64,000 nucleotides of DNA, taken from positions 2,046,001 to 2,110,000 of the forward strand of contig NZ_CP064908.1 of assembly GCF_015841355.1 (NCBI RefSeq), given 5' to 3'. The stretch comes from Synechococcus sp. CBW1107 (GTDB lineage: Bacteria; Cyanobacteriota; Cyanobacteriia; PCC-6307; Cyanobiaceae). The position numbers were made by a program, and so were the translations under genes. Within the stretch, counting starts at the first letter, position 1. Every line of letters begins with the position of its first letter. Of this stretch, positions 58,264-64,000 are shown one piece after another. The notes under the pieces were generated by a model. That model worked only from the letters and a program-made list of their open reading frames with translations, was not told the origin of the DNA and did no database searches.

Positions 58264-59463
58264 TCAAAGCAGTCTGATGGCGTGGAGAGGTCCATTGCCG
58301 CTCAATAATTCCATCAGGATTGCCAAGAATCCCAGCATAGCAAGCCGCCCGTTCCACACTTCCGATCTGTTGTTCCAGCCCCAGGCCCACCTGTCCTGTG
58401 GATACAGCTTCACCTTGGTGGGAAGTGTGGCTGCCTGGTCAAGGTTTATCTCCGGTCCGGCCAGGGCTTGCTGTACCAGATCGGCCAAGCCGTGGATGAA
58501 GGAGGGGGTGGTGTCGAGGGCCGGTACACGGCGGAAGTTAAGGATGCCGACCTGTGTGGCGATCTCCCGGTATTCGATGTCGATTTCCTCGAGAGTCTCG
58601 ATGTGCTCGCTCACGAAGCTGATAGGCACCACCACCAGATCCTTCACGCCTGCTTCACCAAGCTCATGTAGGGCTTCATCGGTGTATGGCTTCAGCCACT
58701 CCACTGGGCCCACACGGCTCTGGTAGGCCAGGGTGTAGGGGTTGGAGTGGCCCAGGTCGCCGGCCAGTCTTTCCATGATCAGGCGGGCGCAGGTCTCGAT
58801 CTCGTTCTGATAGGGGTCGCCCGCCTCTTCCACGTAGCTCTTGGGCACGCCATGGGCGCTGAAGAACACATGGGCGCTGCCGGGCTCGGGACAGGCCTGA
58901 ATCTCCCGAGAGATCAGTTCGGCCATGGCCCCTAGGTAGCCGGGGTCGTCGTAGTAACCGCGGATGCAGTGAATCGGAAGCTTTGCGAAGCCTGGATCGG
59001 CCAGGCGCAGGCGCTGCAGTTCTCGAAAGCTGGATCCGCTTGTGCTGATCGAAAAGTGGGGGTAGAGAGGCAACACCACCACCTGATCTATCCCGTCCGC
59101 TTTGATATCGGCCACGGCCGACTCGGTGAATGGATGCCAATAACGCATGGCTACGTAGCTGGTGGCCTCGATGCCTCGCCCCCGCAGTTCGCTCTGCAGT
59201 TCGCGGGCCTGCTGCTCGGTGATGCGGCGTAGGGGGGACCCGCCGCCGATGGAGCGGTAAGCCTCCTTGGACTTGTTGCTGCGCAGGCTGCTGATCAGCC
59301 AAGCGAGGGGCTTCTGCAACACCGGGGTCGGCAGTCGGATGATCTCCGGATCGGAGAACAGGTTGTAGAGGAACGGGGCGACATCCTCGATCCGCTCAGG
59401 GCCTCCGAGGTTCAGGAGAACCACGCCGACCTTGACATGGTCTGTGGGAGGGTGATGGTCCAT
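58264..59463 (-). CDS. hemH: Ferrochelatase with C-terminal chlorophyll-binding (HLIP-like) domain
   Basis: A 399-residue ferrochelatase inserting Fe2+ into protoporphyrin IX. Core motifs: [49 protein letters not shown] and [15 protein letters not shown] with the catalytic His. The tail has the light-harvesting-like motif [22 protein letters not shown] after a Trp-rich linker, as in cyanobacterial FC2-type enzymes. The ATG giving MDHHPPTDH is chosen. It lies upstream of cpeC on the same strand. Confidence 0.96.
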   Translation of the reverse strand: MDHHPPTDHVKVGVVLLNLGGPERIEDVAPFLYNLFSDPEIIRLPTPVLQKPLAWLISSLRSNKSKEAYRSIGGGSPLRRITEQQARELQSELRGRGIEATSYVAMRYWHPFTESAVADIKADGIDQVVVLPLYPHFSISTSGSSFRELQRLRLADPGFAKLPIHCIRGYYDDPGYLGAMAELISREIQACPEPGSAHVFFSAHGVPKSYVEEAGDPYQNEIETCARLIMERLAGDLGHSNPYTLAYQSRVGPVEWLKPYTDEALHELGEAGVKDLVVVPISFVSEHIETLEEIDIEYREIATQVGILNFRRVPALDTTPSFIHGLADLVQQALAGPEINLDQAATLPTKVKLYPQDRWAWGWNNRSEVWNGRLAMLGFLAILMELLSGNGPLHAIRLL

Positions 59464-59481
59464 ACATGCAGGCGGCAATGT

Positions 59482-60183
59482 TTAGGTCATCAGGCTGTCG
59501 CGGGTCGTACGGCGAGTGAGCGGGTTCCAACAGTCCAGCTCCTGGAACGGCCGTCCGATCAAGGTCTCTCGAATAGAGTCCAGCCCTGATGAGCTCGTGA
59601 AGTCGGAACCACGGATCGATTCGGCTGCGGAAAGGTCAGCATCGGTCAGATTCGCCCCGCGAAAATCGGCATAATCCAGCTGGCAACCTGAGAAACGCAC
59701 CCCTTCGCAAAGAGCACCGCGCAGCACAGCATGACGCAGATCTGCTCCTGCCAGGCGCACTCCTCTGAGGCAAGCACCGCTGAGATCTGCACCGCTGAGG
59801 TATGCACCCATCAATAGGGAGCCGCTCAGGTCCATGCCGGAAAGATCGGCGCTATTGAGAAAGTGGCCGCTTAACTTGGCCTTGGGTCCTACTGCACCGG
59901 AACCTCGAAACTCGTAGTTGTCTGGCCAGATGGTCATGCCGTCATATCGAGCCAGTCGCAGATCGGCTCCATCGAGTGTGCATCTACTCAGATTCGTTCC
60001 CCTTAAATCGACACGACAAAGGCGTGCTTCTGTGAGATCAGTAGCACCGAGATCCAGCTCACGCCAATCAGCTCCTCTAGCGTCGAAAGCACGACCGATG
60101 GCCTGGTTGGAAGGGAGTTTGGATTCCGGAGGAAGCCAACCAGGCACTAAGGAGGATTGCGATGCGCTATGCACGAGGCCCAC
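59482..60183 (-). CDS. Pentapeptide-repeat protein
   Basis: A 233-residue protein built mainly of A(D/N)Lxx pentapeptide repeats from about residue 38 to 200 (e.g. GADLRLARYDG, SADLSGMDLSGS, GADLSGACLRG, RGANLTDADLSAA), giving a right-handed beta helix. Role unknown. The start is a GTG close to the end of the next minus-strand gene; no better ATG exists. It ends 18 bp before hemH. Confidence 0.83.
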   Translation of the reverse strand: MGLVHSASQSSLVPGWLPPESKLPSNQAIGRAFDARGADWRELDLGATDLTEARLCRVDLRGTNLSRCTLDGADLRLARYDGMTIWPDNYEFRGSGAVGPKAKLSGHFLNSADLSGMDLSGSLLMGAYLSGADLSGACLRGVRLAGADLRHAVLRGALCEGVRFSGCQLDYADFRGANLTDADLSAAESIRGSDFTSSSGLDSIRETLIGRPFQELDCWNPLTRRTTRDSLMT

Positions 60184-60293
60184 GAATACTTAGAAACAAT
60201 CTGCAAAGATGGAACTCTCCCAGTTCAGGTTACTGCTGGGGAGCCCTGTGGACCCCCTAGGAAGAGTGCGCTCCACGATGGAGAAATAAAACA

Positions 60294-60893
60294 TCACAGA
60301 ACAGGGGCTCCTACCTCTCCAGCTTGGCAGGAGAACTCCCTGATCATCTCCTCCAGATGGCGAATGACCATTTCAAGGCGCCAGGTATCCTTGCTTCCGC
60401 CGAGCGATCCGTAGTGAATAGATGAGACTTCACGCAGGTAGCATAAAGCCTTCGCCATGCTGTCGATAGGAACGGCCAGTTCTCGATAAAGTTCACGCAA
60501 GCCGCTGACTCCTGGTGGGTGCGTGAACGATTGCCGATCAGCGGCCACGGCATAGATGGCAATGCGGAGAAAATGCCAGCAGTCGCGCCAGCATGCCTCG
60601 GAGCGACTTTCCGGGAAAAGTGATCCACCGGGCTTGATCAGGCCAGGATCCTCTGCCACCAATCTTCTCTTGACATCTGCTACTACTTGTGAGGCGTTCT
60701 CTTGAAGCAGGCGTAGGGGTTCGGAATCAATGGAGGAGAACTGGCAAATCTCATCGAATTCCTTTGTGGTCAAAGGCCTGCTCTCATCATCAGCATGCCG
60801 GAAAATTGCACGAACATTCGCCGGGAGGGTCTTGTCATGAGCAAGACCAAGGATGCGAGCCCCTGCAATCATCTCAGGCAAGTTTTTCGCCAT
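60294..60893 (-). CDS. AplA-like phycobiliprotein-superfamily protein
   Basis: A 199-residue protein resembling phycobiliproteins. The middle reads LIKPGGSLFPESRSEACWRDCWHFLRIAIYAVAAD, which aligns with the beta/alpha-subunit region [23 protein letters not shown], placing Cys101 at the bilin-binding position (CxRD) and a second Cys at 105. The remainder (GVSGLRELYRELAVPIDSMAKALCYLREV) matches helices F-H. AplA of Fremyella is a divergent allophycocyanin-like protein outside the light-harvesting rods. A GTG at 60959 could give a longer N-terminus. Confidence 0.72.
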   Translation of the reverse strand: MAKNLPEMIAGARILGLAHDKTLPANVRAIFRHADDESRPLTTKEFDEICQFSSIDSEPLRLLQENASQVVADVKRRLVAEDPGLIKPGGSLFPESRSEACWRDCWHFLRIAIYAVAADRQSFTHPPGVSGLRELYRELAVPIDSMAKALCYLREVSSIHYGSLGGSKDTWRLEMVIRHLEEMIREFSCQAGEVGAPVL

Positions 60894-60921
60894 CACTTCT
60901 GCAGCATCGATGATTTTGCCT

Positions 60922-61386
60922 TCATGAGGAGATCGAGGAGAACCTGGCCATTGCCTCACGTCCCAACCCTGCAGAGACCACAGGAGTTGCGACTAGATGT
61001 CCATGTCGTTCATTATACAAGGCCCAGATGGCTCCATTTGCTATGCCAGGACAATGACGGACGATCGCATCTGCCAAGCTAGGTCGCAGCCCGAGCGCAT
61101 GAAAGAGCTGCCAACACTCATCCTCACTGCTAACGTGAACATGGCGGATTGCGGATCCGACAACCCAGGTCAATGTCGTATCCTCAATGGGTCCGCTTGA
61201 ACTGGAGCAGGCAAGTAGAAGATTGTTGTCTGGATTGTCTGCCTGAGAGTAAGTGGCTCCCCATAGATCAATGGTCTCGGGGAGAAGGTTTAGGCGTAGA
61301 TCAGTTTGCCCTTCGTCAACGAGAATGTCATGCTGACCATATGCTGACTTCAGCATGGTGAGAAATCTTTGAAAAGAATCACTCAT
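60922..61386 (-). CDS. Unknown protein upstream of the AplA-like gene
   Basis: A 154-residue soluble protein (MSDSFQRFLTMLKSAYGQHD start) with no recognisable motif. Its stop lies 28 bp before the AplA-like start on the same strand, so the two are probably cotranscribed. No function can be assigned. Confidence 0.6.
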   Translation of the reverse strand: MSDSFQRFLTMLKSAYGQHDILVDEGQTDLRLNLLPETIDLWGATYSQADNPDNNLLLACSSSSGPIEDTTLTWVVGSAIRHVHVSSEDECWQLFHALGLRPSLADAIVRHCPGIANGAIWALYNERHGHLVATPVVSAGLGREAMARFSSISS

Positions 61387-61467
61387 GACAATCTCTCCCT
61401 GTGGTGTGCTCCCCCTTCCCCTTAGCGTTTTTTCCAGGAACTCGGACCATTCCCAACCTCTTGAACA

Positions 61468-62244
61468 CTAGCCCCGTCCAGCAGTGCTGAGCATGGAGAT
61501 GGCGATCCAAAGCACCAGTCCAGTGATTACGAAGCCCCCCGCAGCAACGGTGTTCAACCAGAGCTTGCGGGCCCATGGAGCAGGGGCATTGGCCAGCCAG
61601 GCAGGCCGTTGACCCATGGTGCTGTTCTGCCACAGCATCGATTGTGCGGGAGTTCGCTTGGCGATGCTGTCCCGCCAGTAGGCCTGATAGCGGGGCGCTT
61701 GCTGGTTGAAGGGCATCGTGCCCACCGCCTGTCCAGGCAGAACACGGGACCGCTGGAAGGGTACTGTATCGTAGCCAAAGTTTTGCATGTACTCCTCAGA
61801 CTCCAGGAGTGTATCCACCAGGGAAGCCAGGCCACCCTGGGCGATCAGAATCGAATAGGCGATGCGTTCCCGCTCGCCGTAGACGGGCCTTCCAAGCACC
61901 CGGCCGATGGTCTGCTCGACCATCCGATAGTTGCTGTTGCAGCGGTAGAAGTCGTCGCGGAACTTCTGCGACAACAGCAGGCCACGCACGAAGTCCCTCA
62001 TGGTGATCTGACCCTCGCGCAACTGGGATTCGAGCATGGGATCGCGGTCCACCTTGAAGGCGTGGAAGTAGATCTGTCGATAGGCCTGCTCGATTTGGAT
62101 ATCCAGGTCACGTCGATCGCAGGTCCCGTTGATGCTGCGCGCAGCCGACTGAGACTGCCGACTGCCTTCCTCGCCGGCCAGGGTGAAGCTGGCGACCCGC
62201 GCATTCATGGTGAGCGGCTTAACAGAAAGCAAAGGCAGTGCCAT
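61468..62244 (-). CDS. cpcL: Membrane-anchored rod linker CpcL (CpcG2-type)
   Basis: A 258-residue linker with one CpcG-type phycobilisome linker domain (about 45-185: EQAYRQIYFHAFKVDRDPMLESQLREGQITMRDFVRGLL, FYRCNSNYRMVEQTIGRVLGRP). The C-terminus is a hydrophobic helix (about 231-251, NTVAAGGFVITGLVLWIAISM) instead of the core-binding region of CpcG1. CpcL links phycocyanin rods to the thylakoid membrane in core-less complexes near photosystem I and NDH (family knowledge). It is downstream of cpcBA past a terminator. Confidence 0.88.
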   Translation of the reverse strand: MALPLLSVKPLTMNARVASFTLAGEEGSRQSQSAARSINGTCDRRDLDIQIEQAYRQIYFHAFKVDRDPMLESQLREGQITMRDFVRGLLLSQKFRDDFYRCNSNYRMVEQTIGRVLGRPVYGERERIAYSILIAQGGLASLVDTLLESEEYMQNFGYDTVPFQRSRVLPGQAVGTMPFNQQAPRYQAYWRDSIAKRTPAQSMLWQNSTMGQRPAWLANAPAPWARKLWLNTVAAGGFVITGLVLWIAISMLSTAGRG

Positions 62245-62412
62245 GGTGACTTGATAGCTTGAACGAAATCTTCCCCTGGATCAATGGGCCTGTGCGGGCG
62301 GGAGGAAGGGATCCACACCAATCGTCACTTCCCCTGCTCGCGGATCGAGGTTCCTTGAACAGAGGGTAAAAGCTGTGGCTGTGAAGTGATCCCAATTGGC
62401 TAGCCCAAACAT

Positions 62413-62436
62413 AAAGAAGGCCCCCCGAAGGAGGCC
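62413..62436 (-). terminator. Intrinsic terminator after cpcA
   Basis: On the minus strand GGCCTCC-TTCG-GGGGGCC (7-bp stem, one T-G pair, stable tetraloop) is followed by TTCTTT. It is about 43 bp past the cpcA stop and separates cpcBA from cpcL. Confidence 0.75.
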
Positions 62437-62478
62437 AGCATCATTGAAAACTGGCGATCTCAGGTCGCCTTGCCTGCT

Positions 62479-62970
62479 TCAGACAAGCGCGTTGATGGCA
62501 TAGTCGATGTAGTTGTTCGCCTCGGTTCCAGGCTCTCCACTCATGCCGTGGTTGGCCTTGATGTATTTCAGGGCCTCCACGTACCAGGAGGGAGAAAGTT
62601 CAAAGGTACGATTGATCTCATCGATGCCAGCGATCAGATATTCGTCCATTGGACCGGTGCCACCAGCCACAAGACAGTAGGTGACCATGCGCAGGTAGTA
62701 ACCGATATCACGGGCGCACTTGTCCTTCCCGCGTTGGTCGGCAGCGTACGTGGGCCCCTGCATCTGGGTGGTGTAGGGGAACTTGCTGTAGACGGCTTGC
62801 GCGGCGCCATTCACAAGGGTGTCTGCTTTGGCTGTCAATCCTTTAGCAGCCTCAAGAGCCGACTTGGCTCGAGTGAAGCGTCCGAAGGCGGCATTGATTT
62901 CGGTGTTGCTGAGAAAGCGGCCTTGGGAGTCGGCAGCTGCGACAGCCTCGGTCAGCGGAGTCTTCGACAT
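62479..62970 (-). CDS. cpcA: Phycocyanin alpha subunit
   Basis: A 163-residue alpha subunit with bilin Cys85 (Cys84 without the initiator Met) in [15 protein letters not shown] and the typical [21 protein letters not shown] start. CpcE/CpcF, encoded at 39585-41128, would attach bilin here. It is 45 bp downstream of cpcB in the usual cpcBA order. Confidence 0.96.
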   Translation of the reverse strand: MSKTPLTEAVAAADSQGRFLSNTEINAAFGRFTRAKSALEAAKGLTAKADTLVNGAAQAVYSKFPYTTQMQGPTYAADQRGKDKCARDIGYYLRMVTYCLVAGGTGPMDEYLIAGIDEINRTFELSPSWYVEALKYIKANHGMSGEPGTEANNYIDYAINALV

Positions 62971-63015
62971 GGGTGAAGGGGGGAGCGGAAGGATTGTCCT
63001 GAAAGGGAATGCTGA

Positions 63016-63534
63016 TCAGGCCACGGCGGCGGCGGCGCGATCAAAGTAGGTGCCGATTTCGGAGATCAAATTGCTGCAATCGCCCGATGTGATGCCGCCG
63101 CGATCGTTGACGATGGCAATGGAGGCATCCTTCATTTTGCGTACACCTTCGGCGACAGAAGCGCCAGGAGTGCCAAGGGCAAGATAGGTTTCCCGCAGGC
63201 CGTTGAGGCAACGATCTTCGAGAATGGATGTGTCTCCGGTGAAAATGGAATACGTGATGTAGCGGAGGATGATCTCCATGTCACGAAGGCATGCGGCCAT
63301 CCTGCGGCTTGTGTAAGCGTTGCCCCCGGGTGCGATCAGCGCCGGTTGCTGAGCGAACAGATCGCGGGCTGCATTGGCAACGATCATGGAAGCGTTGGAG
63401 GTGATCCGGTTGACGGCATCCATCCGCTTGTTGCTGTCTGCGACGACCGACGCCAAGGCATCGATCTGGGCAGAGCTGAGGAATTCGCCGCGGGCATCAG
63501 CCTGAGCAACGACCTTGGTGAAGGCGTCGAACAT
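63016..63534 (-). CDS. cpcB: Phycocyanin beta subunit
   Basis: A 172-residue beta subunit. Bilin cysteines are Cys82 ([16 protein letters not shown]) and Cys153 (TSGDCSNL), and the methylated Asn72 is in [10 protein letters not shown]. An AGGAGC ribosome binding site precedes the ATG. Cys50/61 are absent (Met50), as expected for phycocyanin rather than phycoerythrin. Confidence 0.97.
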   Translation of the reverse strand: MFDAFTKVVAQADARGEFLSSAQIDALASVVADSNKRMDAVNRITSNASMIVANAARDLFAQQPALIAPGGNAYTSRRMAACLRDMEIILRYITYSIFTGDTSILEDRCLNGLRETYLALGTPGASVAEGVRKMKDASIAIVNDRGGITSGDCSNLISEIGTYFDRAAAAVA

Positions 63535-63543
63535 GTAAATAAA

Positions 63544-63549
63544 GCTCCT
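63544..63549 (-). promoter_or_regulatory. Ribosome binding site of cpcB
   Basis: AGGAGC on the minus strand lies 9 bases upstream of the cpcB ATG, a good Shine-Dalgarno for a highly expressed gene. Confidence 0.75.
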
Positions 63550-63879
63550 GTTCTCGACGGGTGGGGGTCGGGAGTTGGGTATTCCAGAGCGAGAGCGCCC
63601 AAGGCGAACTCGCGAGCCAAGGGGTGGGTATCTGGTGCTCACCGGCAAAACCGGCTGCACCGACCGATGACCAGAAAGCCCTCGACTGGACCTAGGTATT
63701 TTCAACCCTTGGGCCGTCGACTTGCTCGATGATTCACAAACGGTCATCCCCTTGACGACGGTTCTGCCCCCCGGGGGGGGGCTCAGGCTCGCAGAGGCGG
63801 TCTCGGCTTTGGCGCAGCCCCGGCAGGGGACACTTGTGTAGCGGGCTGAACAGTCAGATTCAGGAGGGTGGCGGCCATG

Positions 63880-63904
63880 AAAAAAGCCCCCACGTTGAGG
63901 GGGC
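63880..63904 (-). terminator. Intrinsic terminator of the linker gene at the right edge
   Basis: On the minus strand a GCCCCC/GGGGGC stem (7-base loop) is followed by six T residues. It lies 27 bp past the stop of the partial linker gene. Confidence 0.85.
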
Positions 63905-63931
63905 TGCAGCTGGATCAGGTCTGCCTTGCGC

Positions 63932-64000
63932 TCAGGAGTCAGAGTTGTCGCCGGAGCCGCTCACATTCACGCCGGTGATGGTTCCACCCAGGCGATGAAC
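63932..64000 (-). CDS. C-terminal end of a CpcD-domain rod linker (cut by window)
   Basis: The last 22 codons end in [21 protein letters not shown] followed by TGA. The RLGGTITGV motif is the last strand of a CpcD domain, as in the phycocyanin rod linkers. The gene continues beyond the right edge; by position (before cpcBA) it may be a phycocyanin linker such as CpcC, but that is inferred. Confidence 0.75.
   Translation of the reverse strand, partial: VHRLGGTITGVNVSGSGDNSDS

Larger units (their letters stand above)
63535..63931. other. cpcB upstream region
   Basis: About 397 bp between cpcB and the end of a linker gene. It holds the ribosome binding site at 63544-63549, an uncharacterised leader, and the terminator of the upstream linker at 63880-63904. 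It must contain the cpcBA promoter; no confident -10/-35 was identified. Confidence 0.55.

Overview
The window comes from a GC-rich picocyanobacterium of the Synechococcus/Cyanobium group. The evidence is a set of cyanobacterium-specific genes (ldpA, ycf45-like ATPase, psaD, CAAD-domain protein, bifunctional panC-cmk, ferrochelatase with a chlorophyll-binding tail, DUF1815, DUF2839 and DUF2656 proteins) together with a large phycobilisome rod region. Phycoerythrin is class I: CpeA has Cys82 and Cys139 but Thr at position 75, and no mpeBA (phycoerythrin II) genes are present. Phycocyanin is read by a separate CpcE/CpcF lyase pair rather than a fused RpcG. This fits a phycoerythrin-I-containing (pink or red) strain.

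Bases 1-39,600 are mostly single-copy housekeeping genes in small operons on both strands. In order they are ldpA and the R3H/Ycf45 ATPase, tRNA-Gln, a HAD hydrolase, recA with a LexA-like box, small cyanobacterial conserved proteins, a degenerate helicase-like protein, tyrA, a carotenoid desaturase, a fructosamine-kinase-like protein, a CAAD membrane protein, a JAMM protease beside MoeB-rhodanese, a tandem cobalamin adenosyltransferase, larE, speD, recF, tRNA-Arg, an acetyltransferase, ppc-gshA-trpE (overlapping), psaD, a degenerate sensor kinase, rodA, mrp, hemF, an amidase-like protein, a CCB-type assembly factor, an RNase D-like exonuclease, an LpxB-like protein, tRNA-Cys, an aldo/keto reductase, purM, rlpA and panC-cmk.

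Bases 39,600-64,000 form a continuous phycobilisome rod region, partly lower in GC by eye. It encodes bilin synthesis (ho1, pebA, pebB), bilin attachment (cpcE, cpcF, cpeF, cpeY, cpeZ, cpeS, cpeT and a further S-type lyase), phycoerythrin (cpeB, cpeA), phycocyanin (cpcB, cpcA), linkers (cpeC, a fused two-domain linker, a CpeD/CpeE-type linker, a CpcD-domain-only protein, a membrane-anchored CpcL rod linker and the end of another linker at the right edge), the putative regulator cpeR, ferrochelatase and several genes of unknown function. The minus-strand order linkers-cpeS-cpeT-cpeR matches the cpeCDESTR operon known from chromatically adapting cyanobacteria.

The genes work as a pathway. Heme is opened to biliverdin by Ho1 and reduced by PebA then PebB to phycoerythrobilin. 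S-, T- and E/F-type lyases attach bilins to CpeA, CpeB, CpcA and CpcB, and linkers stack the hexamers into rods. The most interesting parts are the fused double linker, the isolated CpcD-domain protein, and the cluster CpcL + AplA-like phycobiliprotein + unknown 154-residue protein next to cpcBA. No mobile elements, CRISPR arrays or rRNA genes were seen.
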